DNA of 64,000 bases from Janthinobacterium sp. BJB426 (GTDB lineage Bacteria; Pseudomonadota; Gammaproteobacteria; Burkholderiales; Burkholderiaceae_D). Under the pieces are notes generated by a model. The model was given only the letters and a program-made list of their open reading frames with translations. It was not told the DNA's origin and did no database searches. Shown piece by piece: positions 16,545-26,076 of the stretch. The DNA lies in assembly GCF_002735705.1 (NCBI RefSeq), contig NZ_PDZL01000002.1:372001-436000 (forward strand), given 5' to 3'. How positions within the stretch are numbered: the stretch's first letter is position 1; every line of letters starts with the position of its first letter. The translations under genes and the position numbers were made by a program.

Positions 16545-18986
16545 CTACTTTTTCTTCTCCACCGCCGCATCCGGCAAGGCAAACGCCACCAGGCTATCGC
16601 CCATCTTCGTACCCAGCGAACCATGACCGCCGGCCATGACGACGACATATTGCTTGCCCGTCTTGTCGGAGACATAGCTCATCGGCGTGGCCTGGCCGCC
16701 GGCTGGCAGGCGGGCTTTCCATACGGTTTTGCCGTTACTGACGTCGTAGCCGCGGATGTAGTAGTCGAGCGTGCTGCTGAGGAAAGCCACGCCGCCGCCT
16801 GTGGTGCTGATGCCGCCCAGGCTGGGCACGCCCAGCGGCAAGGCGATGGGCACGGGGGCGCTGTCGCGCGTGGTGCCGTTCTTGTGCATCCACACTTTTT
16901 TCATCGTGCGCAAGTCGACAGCGGCGATATAGCCCCACGGCGGCGCCTGGCATGGGAAACCCAGTGGCGACAGGAAGGGCTTGATTTCCACGGCAAACGG
17001 CACGCCCGTCTGCGGCTGCAAGCCCATTTCCGAGCCCGTGCCGCCCTTGGCGTTCGCTTGCGCGCGCGGCACCAGGCGTTCCAAAAAGCCCATGTAGTCT
17101 GGATTGACCAGCAACAATTGACGCACGGGATCGACGGCCGCCCCGCCCCACTCGAAGATGCCCAGCGGGCCCGGTGAGATGATGGCGCCCTTGATCTTGC
17201 CTTCGGCCACGGTCTGCGGCGTGAACGGCCCTTCATAGCGATGCTGGCGGAAGATGATGCGGCACGCCAGCTGGTCGAACGGCGTGGTGCCCCACATATC
17301 CGTTTCGCTGATGTTTTTCTCTGGCAAGAAAGTGAGGGCCGAGAATGGCTGCGTGGGCGACAAGCGGTCGCCGGGAGCCGCGTTGGCCGTCGGCACGGGT
17401 TTTTCCGGCGCCGGAACGACCAGGCTGCCATCGCGGCGGTCGATCACGTAGATATCGCCCCGCTTGGTCGTGGCAACCACGGACGGAACTCTGCCTTTTG
17501 GCGTGTCGATGTCGACCAGGGTCGGCTGGCCGCCGATATCCATGTCCCAGATATCGTGGTGCACGGTCTGGTAGACCCAGCGTACCTTGCCCGTCGCCAG
17601 GTCCAGCGCAACGATGGCGCTATTGTATTTCTCGCCATGGGGATTACGATTGCCGCCCCACGTGTCGGGCGTTTCATTGCCCATCGGAATGTAGACCATG
17701 CCCAGCTTTTCATCGACGCTGGACACGCCCCAGGAATTGGGCGAATTGTTGGTGTAGGTCTTGCCATCGGCAATCGGCGCAGTGTCGTCCGGGTTCGAGG
17801 CATCCCAGTTCCACATCAGCTTGCCAGTGACGGGATCGTAGCCGCGGATCACGCCGGACGGCTCTTCTGTGGAAAAATTGTCGGTCACGCTGGCGGCCAT
17901 CACCACCACGTTTTGCGCCACGGCCGGCGGCGACGTCGGCATCAGAAAGCCCCGCTTCTTCATGCCCATGCCGTGGTACAGGCCGATCACGCCGTTTTCG
18001 CCAAAGCTTTTACAGGCTACACCCGTATCGGCATTCACGGCGATCAGGGTCGCATCCATGGTGGGCGCGAGGATGCGGCGCGGGCACTCCATGCCGGCCG
18101 CCTCGGGCGCCGGGTCGCCCTTGGCGCGGCCCGCGTTGACGTCCCAGTAGGCCACGCCGCGGCAGATCATGTGCTGGTAGCTCGATGCGTCGCGGTTGAT
18201 CTTCGGATCGTGGCGCCAGATCTCCTTGCCCGTATCCGGATCGAGCGCGATGACGATGTTATGCGGCGTGCACAGGTACAGCATGCCGTTCACTTTCAGC
18301 GGCGTGACTTCGTTGGCGATCTCGCCCGGATCGTTCGGCCCCTTGAAGTCGCCCGTGTTGTACACCCACGCCTGTTTCAGCTGCGCGGCGTTGGCCGGCG
18401 TGATCTGGGCGGCCGGCGCGTAGCGGTCGCCATAGCCGGAGCGGCCATACGCGGCCCAATCATTCGGCGCCACGCCCGGCGCGAAATCGCCTTGCGGCGC
18501 GGCCGCCATGTTCTCGGCCGGCACCTCGCCGTGCAAGGTGTAATAGTCCTGGAACAGCGAGAACACGCCCACGGCGGCCGTCAGCACCACGGCAGCCGTC
18601 AGGGCGCTCTTGCCCGCGTCGCGCGGTTTCGCCCCGGCCGTCAAGGGCGGATCGAGGCGGCGGTCGACGAACGGCAGCAGCAGCCAGACGGCAGCGGCGA
18701 ACCAGATATCGAGGCGCGGCAGCAATTGCCACCAGTCGAATTTCACTTCGATCACGGACCAGATCAGGGTGGCGAACAGCAGCAGCGCGAGAAACAGCTG
18801 GGCGCTGCGCCGCCCCTTCCACACGAGCGCGCCCGCGATGAGCATGCCGATGCCGGCCACGACGTAATACCAGGAACCGCCGAGGCTGACGAGCCAGGCG
18901 CCGCCGCCGGCAAGCGCCAGGCCCAGCAAGATGAAGAGGACTGCGGTGATGACAAGCAAGGGTCCAGGCCGGGCAGAGGCAGTCAT
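16545..18986 (-). CDS. gcd: membrane-bound PQQ-dependent glucose dehydrogenase
   Basis: 813 residues (E. coli Gcd is 796). Oxidises glucose to gluconolactone in the periplasm and passes electrons to ubiquinone. Five hydrophobic helices occupy about residues 1-145, then an eight-bladed quinoprotein propeller begins at about 170 (NDWAAYGRSGYGDRYAPAAQI). Recognisable signatures are TPLKVNGMLYLCTPHNIVIALDPDTGKEIW (first 20 residues cover the blade), VHHDIWDMDIGGQPTLVDI and the Trp-rich tail motif AGGQATPMSY. The start has AAGGAG eight bases upstream. No PQQ biosynthesis genes are in the window. It may serve mineral-phosphate solubilisation or direct glucose oxidation. Confidence 0.92.
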   Translation of the reverse strand: MTASARPGPLLVITAVLFILLGLALAGGGAWLVSLGGSWYYVVAGIGMLIAGALVWKGRRSAQLFLALLLFATLIWSVIEVKFDWWQLLPRLDIWFAAAVWLLLPFVDRRLDPPLTAGAKPRDAGKSALTAAVVLTAAVGVFSLFQDYYTLHGEVPAENMAAAPQGDFAPGVAPNDWAAYGRSGYGDRYAPAAQITPANAAQLKQAWVYNTGDFKGPNDPGEIANEVTPLKVNGMLYLCTPHNIVIALDPDTGKEIWRHDPKINRDASSYQHMICRGVAYWDVNAGRAKGDPAPEAAGMECPRRILAPTMDATLIAVNADTGVACKSFGENGVIGLYHGMGMKKRGFLMPTSPPAVAQNVVVMAASVTDNFSTEEPSGVIRGYDPVTGKLMWNWDASNPDDTAPIADGKTYTNNSPNSWGVSSVDEKLGMVYIPMGNETPDTWGGNRNPHGEKYNSAIVALDLATGKVRWVYQTVHHDIWDMDIGGQPTLVDIDTPKGRVPSVVATTKRGDIYVIDRRDGSLVVPAPEKPVPTANAAPGDRLSPTQPFSALTFLPEKNISETDMWGTTPFDQLACRIIFRQHRYEGPFTPQTVAEGKIKGAIISPGPLGIFEWGGAAVDPVRQLLLVNPDYMGFLERLVPRAQANAKGGTGSEMGLQPQTGVPFAVEIKPFLSPLGFPCQAPPWGYIAAVDLRTMKKVWMHKNGTTRDSAPVPIALPLGVPSLGGISTTGGGVAFLSSTLDYYIRGYDVSNGKTVWKARLPAGGQATPMSYVSDKTGKQYVVVMAGGHGSLGTKMGDSLVAFALPDAAVEKKK

Positions 18987-19313
18987 GATGCTCCTTCACA
19001 AGAGTCAGTCGGCGGCACGCGCCTGCGCACCGTATTTGATGGCGATCAAGGAAATTGCATTTTTTCACTAATTGACAAAGCGTGCCACACGCCAGAACGC
19101 CCGCTGCATGCCGTGTGGCTTTTTATACACGAGCTGAGCGTCCAGTCCGCCACAATCATTTTGTTTTTTATGAAAAAAATTAAATCAACTAAATAAACAA
19201 CAAATTTCTCGAATAAAACGATTTTTTATCATAAAATGAAAAGCATCGAAGCCAAGCATTTCTGATCAACCATCACGCAGGATCACTCGCATAGACCGCA
19301 CTGGAGCACCGAC
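18987..19313. other. intergenic region, AT-rich, divergent promoters
   Basis: 327 bases between gcd and the first gene of the phosphorelay island. The stretch at about 19130-19250 is strongly AT-rich, with runs of A and T, and probably holds the promoters of both divergent genes. I see no inverted repeat, RNA gene or reading frame that I would support. Confidence 0.5.
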
Positions 19314-19940
19314 ATGAACGCCTTCCTTGCCATCCACCCCTTCCTGCGCTGCGAAGACCTGTCGCTGATGCGTCCGGCGCTGGCGCTGGCAGGCCTGCTG
19401 TTGCTGCTGGCCGCCCTGCTCTGGCGCCGCACCCGCTGGCGCCAGGCAGGCTGTGCGGAGCCAACCGATCTGCACCAGTTGCTGCAAACGCGCAGGGGGG
19501 TGCCGCCGACCAAAGTGGCTGACAGCGCACCGCCGCCGCAAGCGCCCAAGGCGTCGGGCGCGCCGCCGTTCGAACTGGCCCGCCTGGACGCCATGTTCGG
19601 CTACGACCGGCGCCTGCAGGGCGAGATTCTGGCCCTGTTCGTGGCCGAGTCGCGCGACCGCCTGGCCGGAATCGCCCATGCGCTGCGCTGCGAGCGGGCT
19701 GCACCGGCGCGCGTGCTGGCGCAGGAGCTTCTCGACGGCAGCCAGGCCATGGGCATGCTCCACTTGCAGGCGCTGGCGCGCCAGGCCGTGCATGCGGGCT
19801 TTTCCAACGATATCGGAGCGCTGCGCCGCCTGCACGCGGAGCTGCTGATGGCGCTCGATGCTCTGTCGCAAGCCGTCACGGCCCTGCAAACGGGCGCGGT
19901 GCTGGCCGACGACCGCAGCGGCGTAGAAAGCCGGCCATGA
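19314..19940 (+). CDS. membrane-anchored Hpt-like protein lacking the phospho-acceptor histidine
   Basis: 208 residues. One transmembrane helix (about 20-37, PALALAGLLLLLAALLW), a Pro/Ala linker (about 62-84), then a helical region (about 88-195) that resembles a histidine phosphotransfer domain: FGYDRRLQGEILALFVAESR, then AQELLDGSQAMGMLHL. In a normal Hpt the latter would read H-x-L-K-G-S. Here Gln137/Glu138 occupy the histidine position and Asp replaces the Lys. It could be a docking decoy or a phosphatase-like modulator of the relay encoded downstream. The Hpt assignment rests on pattern alone. It is the first gene of a five-gene co-directional set. Confidence 0.6.
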   Translation: MNAFLAIHPFLRCEDLSLMRPALALAGLLLLLAALLWRRTRWRQAGCAEPTDLHQLLQTRRGVPPTKVADSAPPPQAPKASGAPPFELARLDAMFGYDRRLQGEILALFVAESRDRLAGIAHALRCERAAPARVLAQELLDGSQAMGMLHLQALARQAVHAGFSNDIGALRRLHAELLMALDALSQAVTALQTGAVLADDRSGVESRP

Positions 19941-20067
19941 GCGCGCGCCAGGCCCCGGTCCGCTACACTCATGTTTTTAGTGAATTCATCTAATTCGTTG
20001 AAATTGATTTCTTGAGCGCGATTGCGTATCATTCCCTACAACTTCATCCGCGACCATAGAGCCCATC

Positions 20068-20694
20068 ATGCACACTGCAGACGTTTGCACCACCCAAAAG
20101 GCCGCCGAAATCCTCGGCATCTCGGTCACCTCGGTGCAGCAACTGGTCGAGGCCGGCGCGATCGAAGCCTGGAAGACCAAGGGCGGCCACCGGCGCATTC
20201 CCCTGGCGGCCGTCGAGGCCTACAAGGGCAATCCCGGCCAGCCGGGCCAGGACCAGCGCGCGGCACGCGCCAACCGCCCCGCCCCGTCGGGCCGCCCGCC
20301 CTCGATCCTGGTGATCGAAGACAATCCGATCGAGCGCGCGCTGTATGAAAAACAGATCGGTTCCTGGGGCTTGCAGGCAAGCTTGCGCTTTTGCGAAAAC
20401 GGCTACCAGGCGCTGATGGAAATCGCCCGCGACCAGCCCGACATCCTGCTGGCCGACATCATCATGGAAGGCATCGACGGCTACGAGGTGATCCGCACCA
20501 TCCTCGCCGACCCGTTGCTGGCGGACATGCACATCGCCATGCTGTCGAGCCTGACGCCGGAGGAACTGGAAGAACGTGGCGGCGTGCCGCCCGGCGTGGT
20601 GTTCTTTGCCAAGCCCGTCAATTACGACGAGCTGCGCGGCTACCTGCGCGCCTGCTGCGCCGGCCATGCGCGGCGCAACAGCCTGGCCGCCTAG
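20068..20694 (+). CDS. response regulator with N-terminal excisionase-type HTH and C-terminal receiver
   Basis: 208 residues with a reversed domain order. Residues 7-53 are a MerR-like/excisionase winged HTH (AAEILGISVTSVQQLVEAGA, then the wing KTKGGHRRIP). A Pro/Gln-rich linker covers about 54-78. A receiver domain occupies about 79-205, with acidic pocket Glu84/Asp85, phospho-acceptor Asp130 (ILLADIIMEG) and conserved Lys182 (FFAKPV). The usual Pro after the acceptor loop is Glu. This is the only DNA-binding protein in the island, so it is the likely output of the phosphorelay. It is 34 bases upstream of the Hpt gene. Confidence 0.85.
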   Translation: MHTADVCTTQKAAEILGISVTSVQQLVEAGAIEAWKTKGGHRRIPLAAVEAYKGNPGQPGQDQRAARANRPAPSGRPPSILVIEDNPIERALYEKQIGSWGLQASLRFCENGYQALMEIARDQPDILLADIIMEGIDGYEVIRTILADPLLADMHIAMLSSLTPEELEERGGVPPGVVFFAKPVNYDELRGYLRACCAGHARRNSLAA

Positions 20695-20727
20695 CCCGCC
20701 ACCGATTTCCCTCGCCACGGAGCCGCC

Positions 20728-21090
20728 ATGCCAGCCTATCGCCACATCGATCCTGCCGTGCTGTTCCAGGCCACCGGCCACGACCTGGAGATGTTCCGCA
20801 CCCTGTCGCAGACCTACCTCGATACGTCGCCAGCCATGTTTGCGCACGTCGAGCAAGCCGTGCGCGGCGGCGTGGCGCAAGCCATCGTGCACAGCTGCCA
20901 TACCTTGCGCGGCACCGTCGCCCTGCTGGGCGCCAGCGCCCTGGTGGCGCGCCTGGCGGAACTCGAGCATCTGGTACGCCACCACGGCATGGCGGCAGCC
21001 GGCTGGCTCGACGAGACGGCGGCGCTGGTCGACGCAGTGGCGCTGGAGGTACGCCGCAGCATGCTTGACTACACGGGCGCGCAGGCATGA
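20728..21090 (+). CDS. histidine phosphotransfer (Hpt) protein
   Basis: 120 residues, almost entirely one four-helix Hpt domain. HSCHTLRGTVALLGA places the phospho-acceptor at His58, with the usual L-x-G and G-A spacing. The N-terminal part (DPAVLFQATGHDLEMFRTLS) is the typical Hpt lead-in helix. It should carry phosphate between the receiver of the hybrid kinase and the HTH-REC protein. Its stop overlaps the start of the next gene by four bases (ATGA type), so translational coupling is likely. Confidence 0.88.
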   Translation: MPAYRHIDPAVLFQATGHDLEMFRTLSQTYLDTSPAMFAHVEQAVRGGVAQAIVHSCHTLRGTVALLGASALVARLAELEHLVRHHGMAAAGWLDETAALVDAVALEVRRSMLDYTGAQA

Positions 21091-22499
21091 ACGTGCGCCA
21101 GGCCGCCCTGCGCCTGGTGCACCGCTATCGGCCGCGCACCACGGCGGCCGTCGTGGGCCTGGTGGTGGTGGGCCTGCTGGCACTGAGCATCGTCGTCTCC
21201 GGCGTACTGCTGCACCGCAAAGCCGTCGATGACTGGAAACAGGACCTGTCCAAGCTGTCGCTGCTGCTGGCGGAAAACACGGCGCAGAGCATGACCGCGG
21301 CCAGGCTGGTGCTCGACAGCGTCAGCAACGACATCCATGCCGGCGCCCCCGCGGACGCGCAAGCGCTGGCTGCCGCCGTCGGCACCCCGGCCATGCACCA
21401 GATGCTGCGGCACAAGATCAGCGGCGTGCCGCAGGTGGACGTGGTGTCCATCGTCGGCGGCGATGCCAGCGTGCTGGCCTTCAGCCGCGCCTTTCCCGCG
21501 CCACCCATCCGCCTCGACGAGCGCGATTACTTCGAGTATCACCGGCGCAACCCGGACGGCGGCATGCATGTCAGCGCGCCCGTGCAAAACAAGGGCAATG
21601 GAGCCTGGACCTTTTATATCAGCCGGCGCATCAGCGGCACGGACGGCCGCTTCCTGGGGGTGGTGCTGGTCGGCCTGTCGTGCGACTTCTTCAGTAAATT
21701 CTTCCAGAACACCAGCATCGGCGAACACACGGCCTTTTCCCTGTACCGCAGCGACTACACGCTGCTGGCCCGCTGGCCGGCCGTGCCCGCCATGATGGGC
21801 AAGCGCAACCTGACGGGCAGCATCTACCGCCTGCTGGAACAGGGCAAGAGCGATGGCGTGCTGCTGGTGGACACGCCGCGCGCGGTCGACCGCCTGGCCG
21901 CCATCCGTCTGGTGCGCGACTATCCGCTGGCCATCAACGTGACCGTGACGGACGACGTCTACCTGGCGGGCTGGCGGCGCATGCTGCACACCATGGGCGG
22001 CGCGGCCGTGGTCAGCCTGCTCGTGCTGGCCGGGGCCATCGCGCTGATCCTGGCCCTGCTGCGGCGCCAGGAGCGCGCGGAACCAGCGGATGCCGCCCAG
22101 CCGCAGGAACAAGAGATGGCGCAGGATGCGCGCATCCTGCTGGTCGAGGATACGGCGCTGAACCGCCAGTTGGTATGCCTGCAGCTGAGCGCCTGCGGCT
22201 ACAGCATCGACACGGCAGAAAACGGCGCGCTGGGCCTGCAAGCGCTGGCCGCGCAGCGGTACAACCTGGTCCTGATGGACTGCATGATGCCCGTCATGGA
22301 CGGCTACCAGGCGTGCCAGGCCCTGCGCGCCCGCGAAGCGGCCAGCGGCGCGCCGCGCTTGCCCGTCATCGCCCTGACGGCCGGCGCCACCGAAGACGAC
22401 CGGCAGCGCTGCGTGGCGGCCGGCATGGACGATTACCTGTCCAAGCCCTTCACGGCCGCCCAGCTGCGCGCGATGGTCGAGCGCTGGCTGGCACGCTAG
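21087..22499 (+). CDS. membrane Cache-sensor protein fused directly to a receiver domain
   Basis: 470 residues: transmembrane helix about 20-42, a periplasmic PDC/Cache-like sensor domain about 43-300 (RLDERDYFEYHRRNPDGGMH, DGRFLGVVLVGLSCDFFSKF), a second helix about 305-330, a short linker, then a receiver domain about 348-470. The phospho-acceptor is Asp398 (NLVLMDCMMPVMDG) and the conserved Lys lies in YLSKPFTAAQL. There is no histidine kinase or GGDEF module. A transmembrane sensor feeding straight into a receiver is uncommon. It could act as a ligand-gated phosphate sink or as a membrane dock for the relay. Confidence 0.85.
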   Translation: MNVRQAALRLVHRYRPRTTAAVVGLVVVGLLALSIVVSGVLLHRKAVDDWKQDLSKLSLLLAENTAQSMTAARLVLDSVSNDIHAGAPADAQALAAAVGTPAMHQMLRHKISGVPQVDVVSIVGGDASVLAFSRAFPAPPIRLDERDYFEYHRRNPDGGMHVSAPVQNKGNGAWTFYISRRISGTDGRFLGVVLVGLSCDFFSKFFQNTSIGEHTAFSLYRSDYTLLARWPAVPAMMGKRNLTGSIYRLLEQGKSDGVLLVDTPRAVDRLAAIRLVRDYPLAINVTVTDDVYLAGWRRMLHTMGGAAVVSLLVLAGAIALILALLRRQERAEPADAAQPQEQEMAQDARILLVEDTALNRQLVCLQLSACGYSIDTAENGALGLQALAAQRYNLVLMDCMMPVMDGYQACQALRAREAASGAPRLPVIALTAGATEDDRQRCVAAGMDDYLSKPFTAAQLRAMVERWLAR

Positions 22500-22596
22500 C
22501 CAGCGGCTGCCGCCTGGCGGCAAATTGGCCACACTATCATCTGCGTAGTCATGCGCAAAAGTTGTTCTCCGTGCATATCGGGTATAGCATCGCCAC

Positions 22597-25500
22597 ATGA
22601 GCTACCACACAGACGCGGCGGCAGTGCGCAGACGATTGATCGAATGGCTGTTTTTGCTCCTCGGGCTGCTGATCGTGGCTGCCGCCCTCGCCTACGCGCA
22701 CCTGGCCGAAGCGTCGCGGCACGATGCGGCCGAGCGTGAGCGGCTCAGCGTGCTGACGGCGCTGCTGGCAAAAAATATCGAAGTCGACCTGGCGGCAACC
22801 AACCTGGTGCTCGACGGCGTGATCCGCGACTACCTTGCCGCCGGTGCCGCGCCCGACGCCGGGCAAGCGCTGCCCCGGCGCCTGGCCGCGCTGGTCGACG
22901 CCATGCCGGGCGTGCGCACCATGCTGGTCATCGATGCCAGCGGCAAGCCGGTCGCCACCAACATCCCGGAACTGGCCGGCCAGGATTTTTCGCGCCGCGG
23001 CTACTTCCAGACGGCGCGCGATGCCCCCGATGCGCGCATGCTGTACATCTCGGCGCCGTTCCTGTCCTTCAAGCGTGACCTCGTCATTACGGCGTCGCGC
23101 ATGGTGCAGGACCGGCAAGGCCGCTTTGCCGGCGTCGTGGTGGCCACCTTCGACCGCGAATACTTCACGGCCAAGTTCCGCACCGCCATGTATGCGGCCG
23201 ATGTCTGGGCCGTCGTCGTGCATGGCGACGGCCTGCAATTCCTGAACTATCCGGCCAGGAGCGCGAATGGCGCCAATATGGACGTGCCCGGCAGCTTCCT
23301 GCGGCGCTTCCGCGACAGCGGCTTTCAGGCAGGCGTGCTGAGCGGCGTCGAGATTGCCGGCGCCGGTGCCTCCCCCCGTGTCATGGCGATGGCAACCATT
23401 GCCCCGCCTGCGCTGCACATGGACCGCGCCCTGATCATCGGCCTGAGCCGCGAAGAAGCGGCCATCGCCGCCCCGCTGCGGCGCCAGGCGCTGGGCTACA
23501 TCCTCGGCTTTGCCATGCTGGCGCTGGCCGCGGCCGGCCTGCTGTTCTGGAGCCAGCGGCGCCGCCGGCAGCAAGCCGCGTGGCAGGTGGAACAGGAAAG
23601 GGAGCGCCAGGCCATGCAGGCCGTGTCCGACAGCGAAACGCGCTTTCGCACCTTGATCGAAGACGCGCCCGTGGCGATCGCCATCCTGCGCCATGGACGC
23701 TTCGTGTATTCCAATCCGCGCTACCGCCACCTGCATGGCTATGCCGCCGAAGATGACCTGAGCGGCCTGGCCTGGCGCACCATGCTCACGGCCGCCTCGC
23801 AAGTCGCGCTGGCAAGCAAGGAAGCGTTGATCGAGGCCGATTCGGCCAGCGAACAGATGTTTGAAGCCGTCGGCCTGGACAAGCAGGGCCGGCCCGTGCC
23901 CATCCTCAAGACCAGCACGCGCGTGATACTCAAGGATGGACCGGCCACCTTGATCTTTGCCCAGGATATTTCCGCGCAAAAGCAGGCCGAGGCGGCCATG
24001 CAGCTGGCGCGCGACGGGGCCGAAGCGGCCAACCGCAGCAAGGCGGAATTCCTCGCCAACATGAGCCATGAAATCCGCTCGCCCCTGAACGCCATCCTCG
24101 GCATGGCCTGGCTGCTGGAAAGGGGCAGCCTGGATGAAGAGGGGCTGCTGATGACGCGCAAGATCCGCGCCGCCGGCCAGTCCCTGCTGGGCATCATCAA
24201 TGACGTGCTGGACGTGTCGAAAATCGAGGCGGGCCACATGACCATCGAGCATGCGCCGTTCCGCCTGGCCGAGGTGATCGAGAAGATCAGCGCCAGCATG
24301 GGCGTGGCCGCGCACGACAAGCCGATTGCCGTGCGCATCGGGCCGCTGCCCGACGGCATCGACCACGTGCTCGGTGACGCGCTGCGGCTGGAACAGGTGC
24401 TGGTCAACCTGGGCAGCAATGCCATCAAGTTCACGCCACAGGGCACGGTCGAACTGCTGACCACACTGGACAGCCGCGACGGCGACGCCGCCGTGCTGCG
24501 CTTTTGCGTGCGCGACACGGGCATCGGCATCGCCCCCGAGGTGCAGGAAGCGATCTTTTCCGCCTTCGCCCAGGCCGACAGCTCCACCACGCGCCGCTTC
24601 GGCGGCACGGGCCTGGGCCTGACCATCTGCCGCCAGCTGGTCAGCCTGATGGGCGGCACCCTGCAGCTGAAAAGCGAGCTGGGCCAGGGCAGCGCGTTCA
24701 GTTTCACGGTGCCGCTGCAACTGATGCCCGCCGGCACCCTGTCCTCGCCCGACATGCAGGACATGCAGGGCCTGCGCGTCTTGCTGGCCGACGGCAACGC
24801 CGACGCGCGCGCCGCCGTGGACGCCGTGGCGCGCGGCCTGGGCTGGAGCGTGCATGCCGTATCCGGCGGCCAGGCGGCACTCGATTATGCGCTGGCCTGC
24901 GCCGACGGCGAGCGGCCCGGCGTCGTCCTGCTGGCCGCGCGCATGCCGGACCTGGACGGTGAAGCCACGGCGCGCGCGCTGCGCGAATACTTGCCGCCGC
25001 AGGACTGCCCCGTCGTCATCCTGGCCGCCAGCGGCGCGTCAGGGTCAACGCCGGCGCGCCGGCGCACCGACCCGGCCAATGCCGCCGATGCCATTCTCAA
25101 CGAGCCAGTGACCGCTTCCAGTCTGTACAACGCGACCATGGAGGCGCGCCAGAAGCGCTCCAGGGTCGCCGGCCTGGACGCCAGTCTTGTTCCGCTGAGA
25201 GAGCGCCAGCTGGCCGGCGTGCGCGTGCTGGTAGTCGACGACAGCGAGATCAACCGCGACGTGGTCAGGCATATCCTGTGCGACCAGGGCGCCGTGCCCT
25301 CGTTCGCCTGCGATGGCCGGCAGGCGCTGGACTGGCTGCTGGCCCACCCCGCCGACGTCGACATCGTGCTGATGGATGTGCAGATGCCCGTCATGGATGG
25401 CTTGCAGGCGACGCGCGCGCTGCGCCAGTTGCCGCAGTTTCAGGACCTGCCCGTGGTGGCGCTGACGGCCGGCGCCTTCCAGACGCAGCGCGTGGCGGCA

Positions 25501-26046
25501 TTGGAAGCGGGCGTGAACCATTTCATCAGCAAACCGTTCGACGTGCCGCAGACCATCGCCCTGGTGGCGCGCGCGCACCGGCGTCATGCGCAAACGGTGC
25601 CAGTCCTGCCGCCGGTCATGGCCGAAGGGACGATGCCCGTGCTGCCTGGCGGCGCGGCGTCCGCGATCGACGTGGCGCAAGGGATGGCACAGTGGCTCGA
25701 TGAAGCGCCCTACCGCCAGAACCTGTCGCGCTTTGGCGACACCTACAGCAACACGGTCGGCGCCATGCGCGCGCTGCTGGCGGCCAATGCACGCGACGAC
25801 GCGGCCGCGCTGGCGCACAAGCTGGCCGGCGTGGCCGGCAGCCTGGCCTTGCCCGCCACCCTGCATGCGGCCCAGCATGCCGAACAGCTGCTGCACGCCG
25901 GCGACGACGCGGCCGCCGCGCTCGACACGCTGGAACAGGCGCTGGCGCACGCCATCGAGGCTGTCGCCACCTTCACGGCACAGACGCCGCCGCCCGGCCA
26001 GGCTGCCATGCCAGAAACTCAACATGACCGGGCACGCCAATGGTAA
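22597..26046 (+). CDS. hybrid sensor histidine kinase: Cache-PAS-HisKA-HATPase-REC-REC-Hpt
   Basis: 1149 residues. TM1 about 17-37, periplasmic Cache domain about 40-290 (QDFSRRGYFQTARDAPDARM), TM2 about 297-316, PAS about 345-460, HisKA with His491 (ANMSHEIRSPLNAILG), HATPase with N box DALRLEQVLVNLGSNAIKFT and G boxes DTGIGI/GGTGLGL, REC1 about 726-845, REC2 about 870-985, Hpt about 1020-1130. REC1 is degenerate: the acceptor position is Ala780 (VVLLAARMPDLDG) and its Lys is Glu. REC2 is intact with Asp927 (DIVLMDVQMPVMDG). The C-terminal Hpt carries His1074 (AHKLAGVAG). It is the kinase of the island and shares the Cache-type sensor architecture of the preceding gene. Confidence 0.92.
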   Translation: MSYHTDAAAVRRRLIEWLFLLLGLLIVAAALAYAHLAEASRHDAAERERLSVLTALLAKNIEVDLAATNLVLDGVIRDYLAAGAAPDAGQALPRRLAALVDAMPGVRTMLVIDASGKPVATNIPELAGQDFSRRGYFQTARDAPDARMLYISAPFLSFKRDLVITASRMVQDRQGRFAGVVVATFDREYFTAKFRTAMYAADVWAVVVHGDGLQFLNYPARSANGANMDVPGSFLRRFRDSGFQAGVLSGVEIAGAGASPRVMAMATIAPPALHMDRALIIGLSREEAAIAAPLRRQALGYILGFAMLALAAAGLLFWSQRRRRQQAAWQVEQERERQAMQAVSDSETRFRTLIEDAPVAIAILRHGRFVYSNPRYRHLHGYAAEDDLSGLAWRTMLTAASQVALASKEALIEADSASEQMFEAVGLDKQGRPVPILKTSTRVILKDGPATLIFAQDISAQKQAEAAMQLARDGAEAANRSKAEFLANMSHEIRSPLNAILGMAWLLERGSLDEEGLLMTRKIRAAGQSLLGIINDVLDVSKIEAGHMTIEHAPFRLAEVIEKISASMGVAAHDKPIAVRIGPLPDGIDHVLGDALRLEQVLVNLGSNAIKFTPQGTVELLTTLDSRDGDAAVLRFCVRDTGIGIAPEVQEAIFSAFAQADSSTTRRFGGTGLGLTICRQLVSLMGGTLQLKSELGQGSAFSFTVPLQLMPAGTLSSPDMQDMQGLRVLLADGNADARAAVDAVARGLGWSVHAVSGGQAALDYALACADGERPGVVLLAARMPDLDGEATARALREYLPPQDCPVVILAASGASGSTPARRRTDPANAADAILNEPVTASSLYNATMEARQKRSRVAGLDASLVPLRERQLAGVRVLVVDDSEINRDVVRHILCDQGAVPSFACDGRQALDWLLAHPADVDIVLMDVQMPVMDGLQATRALRQLPQFQDLPVVALTAGAFQTQRVAALEAGVNHFISKPFDVPQTIALVARAHRRHAQTVPVLPPVMAEGTMPVLPGGAASAIDVAQGMAQWLDEAPYRQNLSRFGDTYSNTVGAMRALLAANARDDAAALAHKLAGVAGSLALPATLHAAQHAEQLLHAGDDAAAALDTLEQALAHAIEAVATFTAQTPPPGQAAMPETQHDRARQW

Positions 26047-26076
26047 ACTTGCCAACATGAAAACTTGGGGAACACT

